In this document: in pieces, positions 1 to 8,197 of the stretch | How positions within the stretch are numbered: the first letter of the stretch is position 1 | Layout of the letters: each line of letters starts with the position of its first letter | DNA from: PCC-6406 sp964353225 | Lineage (GTDB): Bacteria; Cyanobacteriota; Cyanobacteriia; Phormidesmidales; Phormidesmidaceae | Direction: 5' to 3' | DNA: 35,604 nucleotides | Assembly: GCA_964353225.1 (NCBI GenBank) | Contig: CAYGVA010000022.1 | Coordinates: forward strand, 1 to 35,604 | Notes under the pieces: model-generated | Seen by the model: only the letters and a program-made list of their open reading frames with translations | Told to the model about the DNA's origin: nothing | The model's database searches: none | Made by a program: the position numbers and the translations under genes

Positions 1-55
1 TAAGGATGCTGCCGGTGCGGGCGCGGGGGCAGGTATGGGAGATTTTGATTACTAA
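1..55 (+). CDS. C-terminal tail of a probable chaperonin GroEL (partial)
   Basis: Reading from base 2 in frame gives KDAAGAGAGAGMGDFDY followed by TAA at 53-55. A Gly/Ala/Met-rich low-complexity tail ending in a short acidic-aromatic motif resembles the C-terminus of cyanobacterial GroEL (60-kDa chaperonin). Only 17 residues are visible, so the assignment rests on recognising the tail alone; another protein with a Gly-rich tail is possible. The gene runs into the strong hairpin at 110-148, consistent with the end of an operon. Confidence 0.5.
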   Translation, partial: KDAAGAGAGAGMGDFDY

Positions 56-109
56 TCAGTCAAATTCAACTTGACTTACCTGCAGCCCTAGTAATTGCTG
101 CGGAACCAT

Positions 110-148
110 AAAAAGCCGGCGATGCTATGACAGCATTGCCGGTTTTTT
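110..148. terminator. Bidirectional intrinsic terminator
   Basis: A 17-base left arm at 110-126 (five A, then GCCGGCGATGCT) pairs with 132-148 (AGCATTGCCGG, then six T) across a 5-base loop; the only two departures from perfect complementarity are G-T type. A-run and T-run flank the GC stem on both sides, so it can end transcription from the plus-strand chaperonin-like gene and from the minus-strand channel gene, which converge here. Confidence 0.9.
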
Positions 149-183
149 ATGGAATGCTTAGGGAACCTCGCCAAAGCGTACGT

Positions 184-1317
184 TTACGTTTGATCCTCAA
201 CGTCATTGGCCCGGTGAATGCTGTGCTCAATGCGTTCAATTCGTTGGATAAGTTGCTCAAAATGCTCATTGATTTCCAGACGCAACTGTTCCATATCATC
301 CTCTTCACCCACCATGACACTGGTTAGAGTGGCGGTAAAAATGCCGATAATCACCATGCCTAGAATCACCAGAACCACCGTCAATATTTTGCCGCCCATG
401 GTAACGGGATTGTGAATATCGGCAAAGCCCCCTGTGACCACCGTTGTGAAGCTCCACCAGAGGCTAGCAATAATCCCCTTTTGGTTCATGGGTTCTCCGG
501 CCCCTTCAAAAAACTGAAAGGCAGCGGCCCCAGCGATCAGACTAATCGAGACATAAATCAGCGACTTTCGCATCAGTCGGACATTAAACATCTGGGCGAG
601 GTGATCCAACCCCCGCCAGAAGAACAGCAGAATCCTTAATAATCTGAGCAATCTTAGGAACCGCACAAATCGCAGTAGCCGAATGACGCGAAGCCCTCGA
701 AAAACACGCAGACTACGCGCAACAGGAATCGGGATCGAAGTAATAAAGTCAACAAAATATCGCTTCCAGAACCATTGCTTTGAGTCAGCCTGACTGAGTT
801 CAAAAAAGAAATTAGCCAAGAAAACAGCGCAACAGCTCGCATCTATCCAGAACAAGCGCTGTAGAGTTTGATCAGGTAGCTCTGGATTAAATTGCTCATA
901 GGCCATCAACATCAATACAAAAATCACCAGCCCTGTGATAATTGCTTCTTTAAGCTGGTAGTTGAGCTTGCCACCCACCTTCTGGGTGAGACGCTCTTCT
1001 AGAATCTTGACCTGTCTATAGTTAAAGAGGCGTTGAAATTCCTCTTCCAGGAATTGATCGCGTCGTTTGATCTTTTTGACCTGTGCTTGAACGTCCTCAA
1101 TATTCTCCGTATGGCCAGAGGCAATCTCGCTGGCGACGTGCGCTGCGATTGCCTCTAACTTGTCAAGGAGATGCTGCCGTTCCTGCTCGAGATCGGCCAT
1201 GATCTTTTCCATCAGCCAGACGGGGTAGCTGCTGGGATTAATCTTTGCAACTCGACTTGAAACTTCCTCTACGCGGGCAGCAATGCTTTGATGTCCTTTA
1301 ATTTTGAGTCGAACCAT
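184..1317 (-). CDS. Voltage-sensor-type six-TM ion channel with non-canonical pore motif
   Basis: This is a 377-residue membrane protein of the voltage-gated cation channel superfamily. Residues 1-120 are hydrophilic and partly coiled-coil-like. Membrane segments follow at about 125-143, 153-174 and 185-200. An S4-like helix at 201-230 has Arg at almost every third position (RSLRVFRGLRVIRLL...). S5 is at about 252-270, a pore helix SLWWSFTT at 285-292, and S6 at 310-336. A short coiled coil ends the protein. The selectivity-filter position reads TTVVTGGFAD instead of the TVGYGD of classical potassium channels, so ion preference cannot be called from sequence. The ATG at 1317 is the first in frame. 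The gene stands alone, with the terminator at 110-148 beyond its 3' end. Confidence 0.85.
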   Translation of the reverse strand: MVRLKIKGHQSIAARVEEVSSRVAKINPSSYPVWLMEKIMADLEQERQHLLDKLEAIAAHVASEIASGHTENIEDVQAQVKKIKRRDQFLEEEFQRLFNYRQVKILEERLTQKVGGKLNYQLKEAIITGLVIFVLMLMAYEQFNPELPDQTLQRLFWIDASCCAVFLANFFFELSQADSKQWFWKRYFVDFITSIPIPVARSLRVFRGLRVIRLLRFVRFLRLLRLLRILLFFWRGLDHLAQMFNVRLMRKSLIYVSISLIAGAAAFQFFEGAGEPMNQKGIIASLWWSFTTVVTGGFADIHNPVTMGGKILTVVLVILGMVIIGIFTATLTSVMVGEEDDMEQLRLEINEHFEQLIQRIERIEHSIHRANDVEDQT

Positions 1318-1465
1318 ACTGTCAACACCCCTATGCGCTGAATTCTGTCCCTATCAGACTTGCCGGGTTTGAGTTGTGCGCAAATACAAATGTGCAACAG
1401 GTTAGTCTCTAGGGCCAGTATTGGAAACCCCTATCCCGGTTAAGGCAACAAGCGGGGAAAGCCTG

Positions 1466-3262
1466 TTAGGGTCGGACCCAAATGCCGCCAAGGGCTTGGG
1501 GTGACGAAGGGGGAATGCCTTCAAACACCACGAGGGCATCCATCACCTCTTTAACGAGGGGGGCCGCCACGGTTGAACCGTAAATATTGTCTCCCCAGGG
1601 CTCATCCACCACGGCCAAAACGACAAAGCGGGGGGCTTCTACTGGCAAAATACCGACGAAGCTGGTGATGCGGCCATCGCCGTAATAGCCAAACTCGGTC
1701 ACTTTTTGAGCGGTGCCTGTTTTGCCCGCGATGCGGTACCCAGGGAGTTGGGCAGCTTTGCCTGATCCATCACTCACGGCTTTTTCCATCATGGTCAAAA
1801 CCGTCTGACTGGTTTCAGGGGAAAAAACCACCTTAGGATCGGGGCGTGGGGGTTGCCAAGCTAGCTCCCCTGAGGCATTGACCAAACCGCGCAAGACATG
1901 GGGGGTAACCAGTTTGCCACCATTGGCGATCGCTGCGTGCAGTTGCAGCAGCTTTAAAGGGGTCAACACCAGCCCCTGGCCAAACGCGGTTGTGGCCACA
2001 TCTACAGGGCTGTTGATGAATTGGTCTCGATCCTTCAAGGGTGGCGTTGCCTCAGCGGGCAAGTCGATGCCGGTGGGTTGGTCTAGCGCTAGCTTCTCTA
2101 ACCAGCTGTAGTACTCGGTAGCAGGCATCTGGTTCATGATGTTCACCATGCCCACATTGCTGGAATACTTCAAGACTTCAGTAATGCTGAGGTAACCCTG
2201 GCGACCAGAGGCTTCATAGTCAGAATTCTCAATGGTCCATTCGTCCATTTGGATTTGGCCCGCATCATAGACCATGCTGTCTGGGGCGATCACCCCCGCA
2301 TCCAACGCAATGGCCACGTTGATCGGCTTGAAGGTTGAACCTGGCTCATAGAAATCGCTGACGACCCAGTTTTTGAGCCACTCTAAATCCGCATCAAAAT
2401 AGCGGTTGGGATCAAAGGTTGGCTCTACGGCCAGGGCATGGAGGGCACCGGTATGAACATCCATCACCAGTACCGTTCCCTTAGTGGCGCTGTACCGCTC
2501 CAAAGTATCTCGCAGCGCCGTCTGGGCGACCTGTTGTAATCGGCTATCCAAAGTGAGCTGCAGCGGATCTGGCGTCTTGGTTTGAAGATTAGCCACCGGC
2601 AACACCGCATCCAGATCGGGCAAAGTCGCCGCTTCGGGTACGCTCAAACGACGCTGCTCAGACATTTCCAAACCCGTTTTGGCATTGCCTTCGATATCGA
2701 CAAACCCCACGATTTGGGCAAATAGATCTTGCTGAGGATAAAACCGCTGCTGCTGGGGGATCAATTCAAGGCCATCCAACCTTAGCCGCCGAATCTGTCG
2801 AGCGGTATCGTCCGTGAGATCGTCGGCCAGTCGTAAGCCTGTGTCTTGCTGACGCAACAACGCTGATAGCTTGTCAGGGGTCTGGTCTAGCACCGGTGCC
2901 AGGGTCTGGGCCACAATCCCTGGCGGCTGCCGAAACAATATGGGATGCCCATACAGGGTGTATAGCGTCCGATCAACGGCAAGGAGATTTCCTTGGCGAT
3001 CGGTGATCGGACGGCGAGCTAAGGGCAGTAGCGCCGGACGAATCTGTTGCTGGCGGGCCATCTCTTGAAGGGTATCCCCTTGGAGAAGCTGCAAATAGGC
3101 CAGACGCGTCAGCAGTATACAAGCAGCCACCATCAACAAAGCCCAAATCAATCTGGCTCGACTTTTTGGCGATGCCGGAAACTGTTGCAGGCGACGTTGA
3201 GGGTGTGCCCTCTGGGGCGGGGTTGGGGCGGACAGATCAGAAAAAGCCGGTCGGTGGCGCAT
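1466..3262 (-). CDS. ftsI: Peptidoglycan D,D-transpeptidase, FtsI/PBP2 family
   Basis: This 598-residue class B penicillin-binding protein cross-links septal or lateral peptidoglycan in the periplasm. A basic cytoplasmic tail (1-37) precedes one transmembrane anchor (about 38-56). A pedestal region follows, with RRPITDRQGNLLA near residues 83-95 typical of the family. The transpeptidase domain carries all three active-site motifs: S309-T-F-K312, S367-S-N369 and K514-T-G516. Length is normal for the family. The ATG at 3262 has no clear Shine-Dalgarno sequence, which is common in cyanobacteria. It lies 71 bases downstream of the small FtsL-like gene on the same strand, probably in one transcript. 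FtsI rather than an elongation-type PBP2 is favoured by that neighbour, but is not proven. Confidence 0.9.
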   Translation of the reverse strand: MRHRPAFSDLSAPTPPQRAHPQRRLQQFPASPKSRARLIWALLMVAACILLTRLAYLQLLQGDTLQEMARQQQIRPALLPLARRPITDRQGNLLAVDRTLYTLYGHPILFRQPPGIVAQTLAPVLDQTPDKLSALLRQQDTGLRLADDLTDDTARQIRRLRLDGLELIPQQQRFYPQQDLFAQIVGFVDIEGNAKTGLEMSEQRRLSVPEAATLPDLDAVLPVANLQTKTPDPLQLTLDSRLQQVAQTALRDTLERYSATKGTVLVMDVHTGALHALAVEPTFDPNRYFDADLEWLKNWVVSDFYEPGSTFKPINVAIALDAGVIAPDSMVYDAGQIQMDEWTIENSDYEASGRQGYLSITEVLKYSSNVGMVNIMNQMPATEYYSWLEKLALDQPTGIDLPAEATPPLKDRDQFINSPVDVATTAFGQGLVLTPLKLLQLHAAIANGGKLVTPHVLRGLVNASGELAWQPPRPDPKVVFSPETSQTVLTMMEKAVSDGSGKAAQLPGYRIAGKTGTAQKVTEFGYYGDGRITSFVGILPVEAPRFVVLAVVDEPWGDNIYGSTVAAPLVKEVMDALVVFEGIPPSSPQALGGIWVRP

Positions 3263-3333
3263 CAGCTATGGGGCATGAAAATCAAAATGAGCGTGGACTT
3301 CGAATCTAGGAGTCTGGGACAAAAAAGGGCTAA

Positions 3334-3840
3334 CTAATACCCTAGGGGGACCGAGAAGGATGATATCTTTGGGGTCGTTTCTATCGCGGTGCCACCCTGG
3401 GGTGAGGGCGTCGGCGCGATTTCCGGGTCTAGAAAGATCACGTTTTTCGAGGGGACCTCGGTTTGACCATCCACCGCATCTTGGGTCAAATGGTGCTGTA
3501 GCACCGCTTTGGCCGAGGTCAGTTGCTGTTCTTGGCGTTGGAGCTGTTGCAGCGTCGCGGTGGTCGCGTTGAGCCGCAGATCGGCTTGTACGGTCATGCC
3601 GTACATTACGAGGGTCGTGCCTACGGTACCCAGGGCAAGGCCACTGGACAAGGTTTTCATGGCGGTCAGACCCTTTAGCCAAAGGGGACGCTTTGGCCTG
3701 GGCAGGGCTTGAACCACCGTCATGCTAGGTCGGCTTGCCCGCTTAGTCGCCGCTTGCTGACGGCGGGAGCGAGGGTAAGACCGCGACAGGGGAATTTGAT
3801 TAGGGGCAACCGCAGACTCAGACGATAACGGCGCAGACAT
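3334..3840 (-). CDS. Small bitopic protein, FtsL-like by topology and position
   Basis: The 168 residues comprise a basic, Ser/Arg-rich N-terminus (about 1-60), one hydrophobic segment (about 64-85, LSSGLALGTVGTTLVMYGM) and a short heptad-like stretch rich in Leu and Gln (about 88-118). A Pro/Thr-rich tail follows. A short single-pass protein with a coiled coil directly upstream of ftsI matches FtsL, the partner of FtsI in the divisome. FtsL proteins have almost no conserved sequence, so the call is inferred from topology and synteny. It starts at the ATG at 3840. Confidence 0.55.
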   Translation of the reverse strand: MSAPLSSESAVAPNQIPLSRSYPRSRRQQAATKRASRPSMTVVQALPRPKRPLWLKGLTAMKTLSSGLALGTVGTTLVMYGMTVQADLRLNATTATLQQLQRQEQQLTSAKAVLQHHLTQDAVDGQTEVPSKNVIFLDPEIAPTPSPQGGTAIETTPKISSFSVPLGY

Positions 3841-3903
3841 TCAACACTCCTGAATCACAGAGGTGAGCTTTAACCCTATCAGTAGAGGGAAATCACACCA
3901 GGC

Positions 3904-3932
3904 CACGCTAGATTACGGGTCATGCTAGCGTG
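3904..3932. repeat. Inverted repeat CACGCTAG / CTAGCGTG
   Basis: Two perfect 8-base arms (3904-3911 and 3925-3932) are separated by 13 bases. They lie between the HD-domain gene (which ends at 4049) and the start of the FtsL-like gene (3840). It could be an operator for the division genes or a weak terminator of the HD gene; there is no T-run directly after it on the minus strand, which favours the first. Confidence 0.5.
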
Positions 3933-4048
3933 ACAGGATGATCCCAGCAAGCTTTTTGTTGTTTTTAGATTGAGGCTGAGTTCTACAGCGCGACCTAGCC
4001 TCACCTAGAATCCAGGGCATCGGCGGCATAGGATGTCGCGGAAAACTC

Positions 4049-4900
4049 CTAAGGGAAAGGTTCTGGGTGAGATTCATGCTCAATCTCAAAAACGTGGCCG
4101 TAGAGATTAGAAAGGATTTGCTGCCCCTCCTGGGTGAGTTTTAGGTAGGCGATCGCATCCTTAATATAGGGGTAAACAGCCTTCCAATAAAACCGAGGGT
4201 AATTGAGGCGTAAATCCTCGGGGTGACGATATCCCAACTGTTGGTTAACCCCTGTTTCCTCAAACTCGTAAAACAGCGCTGGAATTTTGTGAAGATAGCG
4301 CGGATCTGAAAGCTGACCAATCAAGTCTGCCGCCCGCACCAACCCCGGAAAATTCATGGTGTCCTGGTGATCTGTATCTAAGGGCACCGGAAAACGGGTC
4401 AGCTCAATGTTGTTCTTAATGGTTTCGGCACTGATCAAGCCGTGCCCCCCAAACCGTTCATGGACAAACAGCTTGCCCCGATCTACGTGATAGGGGGTGA
4501 GGCCCGCATCGGTGTGTCCTTCCGGCAATTGGGCGGTTTCGTTACCGATGCCCGTGGCATAGGTCCTTAAAGACATCACATCCTGGCGGCAGACCCCTCG
4601 CACATACCCAATGTCGTGGCATACCAAGGCAATGGTGAAATGGAGCCAGTCTTCGCAGGACACCCGTCCCTCACGGATATGCTTTCCTCGCAAAATCTGC
4701 TGTCCCACCAAGGTGACAAACATTGTATGTTCGACATCGTGGTAGAGGGCATTACTGTTGGCAATGGTTTCTACCCCCATATTGCCAACCCAGCCAATAA
4801 TGTCGGCGTAATCGGGCTTTAGGCCGCCATAGGTTTGGGCATAGTCGGCCCGTAATTCCTTTACAAAGACGTTGCACAGGAGTTTGTTGGGATTCAACAT
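4049..4900 (-). CDS. HD-domain metal-dependent phosphohydrolase
   Basis: This soluble protein has 283 residues and HD-superfamily metal ligands: H54-D55 with H58 (YHDVEHTM), then H95-D96 (ALVCHDIGY), and D192 in RAADLIGQLSDPRYL. The arrangement resembles the catalytic core of cyclic-nucleotide phosphodiesterases and related phosphohydrolases, which use one or two divalent metals. There is no signal peptide, membrane segment or sensory domain, so it probably acts in the cytoplasm on a nucleotide or other phosphoester; the substrate cannot be told from sequence. The start is the ATG at 4900. It diverges from the TetR gene across about 240 bases. Confidence 0.8.
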   Translation of the reverse strand: MLNPNKLLCNVFVKELRADYAQTYGGLKPDYADIIGWVGNMGVETIANSNALYHDVEHTMFVTLVGQQILRGKHIREGRVSCEDWLHFTIALVCHDIGYVRGVCRQDVMSLRTYATGIGNETAQLPEGHTDAGLTPYHVDRGKLFVHERFGGHGLISAETIKNNIELTRFPVPLDTDHQDTMNFPGLVRAADLIGQLSDPRYLHKIPALFYEFEETGVNQQLGYRHPEDLRLNYPRFYWKAVYPYIKDAIAYLKLTQEGQQILSNLYGHVFEIEHESHPEPFP

Positions 4901-5142
4901 GGCAGGCAGAGGACTGGGGGCCAGTGGAGTGAGTTACGGGTGTTGTATCCGATCTAGCAGCGAGACCGCAACTTAACCGGGCGTTTTTAGCGACCACTAT
5001 ATTCACACACCGCTATTCATACTAATTCTGCTGATGTTGAGTCCGACGGTGATTGTTTCATGAATCGGCCAGATTTCTCGCTGGGGGCAAGGGAACTGAG
5101 GAATATGAAACACGCTACCCTAAGCCCAGGAGGCAAATGGTG

Positions 5143-5724
5143 ATGGCGCGACCCAAAATGTTTGAGCGAGAAGCGGTCGTGGCTAAAGCTATGGACGTTT
5201 TTTGGGAGAAGGGATATGAGGCCACTTCCATGCAGGATTTGGTCCAGGCCATGGGCATTAACCGGGGTAGTCTGTACGACACCTTCCAAGACAAGCACCA
5301 CTTGTTTTTGGCGGCGATCGCCCACTATACGGATACCGTACTTCAGGAAACGGTAGCTGTTCTCCAGGCCCCGGGGGCAGCCCGCTCAGTCATCGAAGCG
5401 CATTTCGAACAGCTCGTAGCGCAAGCCCTGGCGGATCCCCACTGCCGAGGCTGTCTGATCACCAACACAGCGATTGAATTGGCGACCCGTGATCCAGACA
5501 TTGCCGCCCGCCTAAGGGCCAGCTTCAGCCAGGTAGAAGATGGCTTTTGCCAAGCCTTGGGACGGGCTCAGGAGCATGGCGAGATTTCCCCAGATCGAGA
5601 TATCAGTGCATTGGCCCACTATCTCACCACTTGCATCCAGGGCATTCGGGTCATGACCAAGGTCAATCCCAATCCTGACAGCCTGCGTCAAACGATGGCG
5701 CTGATGCTGCGATCCTTGGATTAA
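5143..5724 (+). CDS. TetR/AcrR family transcriptional regulator
   Basis: The protein has about 193 residues from the chosen start. The N-terminal TetR DNA-binding domain is clear: AMDVFWEKGYEATSMQDLV, then GINRGSLYDTFQDKHHLFLAAI, the recognition helix and its conserved Tyr-x-x-Phe-x-x-Lys pattern. The C-terminal ligand/dimer domain is helical with several Cys (CRGC near the middle), so a redox or electrophile signal is possible. The start is set by AGGAGG at 5128-5133, 9 bases before the ATG at 5143; an ATG at 5137 and a GTG at 5140 are alternatives, and the frame is open upstream to 5053. The peroxiredoxin-like gene follows on the same strand after 131 bases and is the likeliest target. Confidence 0.9.
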   Translation: MARPKMFEREAVVAKAMDVFWEKGYEATSMQDLVQAMGINRGSLYDTFQDKHHLFLAAIAHYTDTVLQETVAVLQAPGAARSVIEAHFEQLVAQALADPHCRGCLITNTAIELATRDPDIAARLRASFSQVEDGFCQALGRAQEHGEISPDRDISALAHYLTTCIQGIRVMTKVNPNPDSLRQTMALMLRSLD

Positions 5725-5855
5725 GGGGTAGCAACTCCCCATCAGATGACGGCCACGGACCAGGACGCAGCAGAGTCCTCTCAGGAAATTCTCACATCAA
5801 AACTAACCGATCGTTCCAAAATCGAAGTGTAGACCCCTCAAATTGGAAATGTTCC

Positions 5856-6524
5856 ATGAGCTTGACCCAAGACCTAGCCGACTTCAAGGCCCAATTCCGC
5901 CAGAATGTCCCTGACGAAACTCAGGCAATCATGGCTAATGCCGGTGACGCGATTGCCGCCTTGGGTTTAGAAGCCCAGAGCCTACAGGTGGGAGATATGC
6001 TCCCAGCGATTGCCTTGCCCAGCGCCACCGGTCAGACCGTCACCATTACTGAGCTGCTAAGCCAAGGGCCGGTGGTAATCACTTTTTATCGCGGTGGCTG
6101 GTGCCCCTACTGCAACTTGGAACTCCGGGCCTTGCAACAGGCCCTGCCCCAAATACAGGCCCTCGGGGCTCAATTGGTGGCCATCACTCCTGAAATCCCC
6201 GACAACTCCCTGTCAACCCAAGAAAAAAATGCGCTGACCTTTGAGGTGCTGAGCGATCGCGGCAACTCAATCGCCCGCCAACTGGGGCTGGTTTTTGCCT
6301 TGCCCGAGGTGCTACGTCCGCTCTATGAGGGCTTTGGCATCGACTTGCCCGCTACCAATGGCGATGAAACCTTTGAGCTGCCCGTACCTGCAACTTATGT
6401 TGTCGATAGCCATGGCACAGTGGTTCATCGTTTTGTCAACGCCGACTATACCCAGCGAGAAGATCCTGAAAAAATCGTAGCGGTCTTGCAGGGGATGGCC
6501 GCCGCCATCAAAAGCAGTCGTTAG
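5856..6524 (+). CDS. Peroxiredoxin-like protein (AhpC/TSA, thioredoxin fold)
   Basis: This 222-residue protein has a helical N-terminal lead (1-45), then an AhpC/TSA-type thioredoxin fold. The active site is C83-P-Y-C86 in FYRGGWCPYCNLEL, with a Cys pair where the classical peroxiredoxin has TxxC. It contains GDMLPAIALPSATGQTV, typical of the start of the AhpC/TSA domain. It probably reduces peroxides or another disulfide substrate in the cytoplasm; there is no signal peptide. The gene sits between a TetR regulator and thioredoxin on the same strand, so redox stress control and thioredoxin-fed recycling are plausible. Start: ATG at 5856. Confidence 0.85.
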   Translation: MSLTQDLADFKAQFRQNVPDETQAIMANAGDAIAALGLEAQSLQVGDMLPAIALPSATGQTVTITELLSQGPVVITFYRGGWCPYCNLELRALQQALPQIQALGAQLVAITPEIPDNSLSTQEKNALTFEVLSDRGNSIARQLGLVFALPEVLRPLYEGFGIDLPATNGDETFELPVPATYVVDSHGTVVHRFVNADYTQREDPEKIVAVLQGMAAAIKSSR

Positions 6525-6688
6525 CCCGGTGAGGTAATACTGTCAGCCCTTTTGCCGCTGTGCAACGCATCAAACGCATAATCGGTGTATTCAGCAAAGG
6601 GGCCAAAGCTTATAGTATGGGCGAGGCTGGGCCATAGTTATTCCCCGTTTATTGCCCCCGACATATCACCGATCAGGAGAAACCAACC

Positions 6689-7024
6689 ATGGCTGATGAT
6701 GCCAAGTACATTACCCTAACTGATGCAAATTTTGAGACTGAGGTCCTGAAAAGTGAGGTCCCAGTGGTCGTCGATTTTTGGGCGGCTTGGTGTGGCCCCT
6801 GCCGCCTGATGAATCCCATTATGGATGCCCTAGCTGAATCCTTTGAGGGCAAGGCAAAGATCGCCAAAATCAACATTGATGATTACGATGCCTTAGCCAG
6901 TGATTACCACATTATGGGGGTGCCGACCCTGCTGTTCTTTAAGGATGGCAATTTGATCGATCGCACTGAGGGTGTGATTCCTGAGGATGCGATCGCCGAT
7001 AAGCTAACGGCGTTAATGGCTTAG
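6689..7024 (+). CDS. trx: Thioredoxin
   Basis: A 111-residue classical thioredoxin with the redox site W34-C35-G-P-C38 and the cis-proline loop GVPTLLFF (Pro79). It transfers electrons from a thioredoxin reductase to target disulfides in the cytoplasm. The ATG at 6689 has a purine-rich site (CAGGAGA) about 10 bases upstream. A TATAGT sequence at 6611-6616 could be a -10 element, though no good -35 element accompanies it. The gene ends 41 bases before the strong hairpin at 7066-7102. Cyanobacteria carry several thioredoxins; the m-, x- or y-type class is not decided here. Confidence 0.93.
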   Translation: MADDAKYITLTDANFETEVLKSEVPVVVDFWAAWCGPCRLMNPIMDALAESFEGKAKIAKINIDDYDALASDYHIMGVPTLLFFKDGNLIDRTEGVIPEDAIADKLTALMA

Positions 7025-7065
7025 GCGTCGTCCCAGGGTCTGTCGGCCCCCGATCAATAGCCCAT

Positions 7066-7102
7066 GACAAAGCCCCATGACTACTCGTCATGGGGCTTTG
7101 TC
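7066..7102. terminator. Perfect 15-bp stem-loop, bidirectional terminator
   Basis: GACAAAGCCCCATGA at 7066-7080 pairs perfectly with 7088-7102 around a 7-base loop. It lies between the plus-strand thioredoxin gene and the 3' end of the minus-strand DUF4335 gene. The stem ends in AAAG/CTTT rather than a long T-run, so termination may be partly by stem strength, and a transcript-end stabilising role is possible. Confidence 0.85.
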
Positions 7103-7129
7103 CTATCGGCAGGTGCGGATGAGTTGTGC

Positions 7130-8197
7130 CTAGTTGTCCCCGTCCAACGCGGTGGTAGGCACCACCACCACAGAACCATCCGGGTCTAGCGTCACTTCAA
7201 ACTGGGCGACCGGTTCCGCTACGATCTCGTCAATATTCAACGGGCGATAGGTCAGGTCAGGCAAGGGAGTGTTTTCTACGTTGGCTAGGGCAGCGTTATC
7301 CCCATGGCGATAGCCCAAGAGGTCGCCATCCGTTGAAACCGCCACCCGATAGGTCAACGGTACATCCAGATCCGCTGGGGCGGTCCAGTCTGCTTCCAAT
7401 GCCTCTACTAGGTCTGATTGGAGCTGACTTAAGGCATCCTCATCCGTAATCTCAGGGGCATCACTCAGGCGGGCTAGGGTCCTTGATGCCGTCAAGGTGT
7501 CGTCACTGATCTCAGACTCCGTGCCCTCAGCGTTGGGCGGCGTTTCGCCACCCGCTGTTTCAGCCGCTGAAGTTGTACTCGTTGAGGCTTCTGTGGGGGT
7601 AGCGCCCCCTTCTTCGACGCGAATGGGCTCCAATTCTGGCACGGGCAACCAGAGCAACAGGGCCGCAGCGGCAGCTAGACCAGAGGTGCCGACAGCAATT
7701 GGGGCCGCCTGCTGTACGAAGGGAACTTGGGCTTGGGTCTCTCGTCGAGCCAGCGGTGCCAGGGTTAGGGTTAGGTCCGGTAGGGTTTGGGAATCCGCCA
7801 AGAGCTGATCCACGGCATCCATCAAGTCAAACAGTTGGGCGGTGGTCAGCTTAACTTCAGCCGGTGGGTTGTCATCCGCCTTGTCTGTACTCGCAACAGC
7901 TAGAACATGGTAAGGCCCTTGCCCGTGGGGCCGTAAGGTCACCCCATGGGCAGAATTCACCGCCGCACGGGCCGCTGTCACGCCGCTGAGCAAAGACTGG
8001 GCATAAACATTAACCGCTTGAATCAAGCCTTCCAAAAAATCGCGCCCCCCCACTAGCGGATTGCCGGTGCCGGGAAACTGACATTCCACATTCAAGAGAA
8101 TCGTCATTGGTGCGGCGAGGTTATTGATGTCCTCGCTCGACATGCCTTCTAGGATGAGGTTGCAGTTGGGCAGGGTGTACTGGCGTTTAATGGTCAT
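7130..8197 (-). CDS. DUF4335 domain protein (cyanobacterial)
   Basis: This 355-residue protein matches the cyanobacterial DUF4335 family, with the N-terminal block RQYTLPNCNLILEG and the following LVGGRDFLEGLIQAV. A soluble N-terminal domain (1-160) precedes one hydrophobic segment (about 165-185, Ala/Leu-rich). A low-complexity Thr/Glu/Ala linker (about 190-240) leads to a C-terminal domain, so the protein is probably a single-pass membrane protein. Its ATG overlaps the stop of the DUF3038 gene (ATGA at 8194-8197), which indicates translational coupling. Function is unknown; neighbouring Ftn2 suggests only a loose link to cell division. Confidence 0.85.
   Translation of the reverse strand: MTIKRQYTLPNCNLILEGMSSEDINNLAAPMTILLNVECQFPGTGNPLVGGRDFLEGLIQAVNVYAQSLLSGVTAARAAVNSAHGVTLRPHGQGPYHVLAVASTDKADDNPPAEVKLTTAQLFDLMDAVDQLLADSQTLPDLTLTLAPLARRETQAQVPFVQQAAPIAVGTSGLAAAAALLLWLPVPELEPIRVEEGGATPTEASTSTTSAAETAGGETPPNAEGTESEISDDTLTASRTLARLSDAPEITDEDALSQLQSDLVEALEADWTAPADLDVPLTYRVAVSTDGDLLGYRHGDNAALANVENTPLPDLTYRPLNIDEIVAEPVAQFEVTLDPDGSVVVVPTTALDGDN

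Noticed and set aside
3266..3682. 138-codon minus-strand open frame between ftsI and the FtsL-like gene
   Set aside because: It overlaps the FtsL-like gene in another frame and has Arg/Pro/His-rich shadow composition.
5790..5830. Possible TetR operator around CGATCG before the peroxiredoxin gene
   Set aside because: Only the 6-base core is palindromic; the flanks do not pair.
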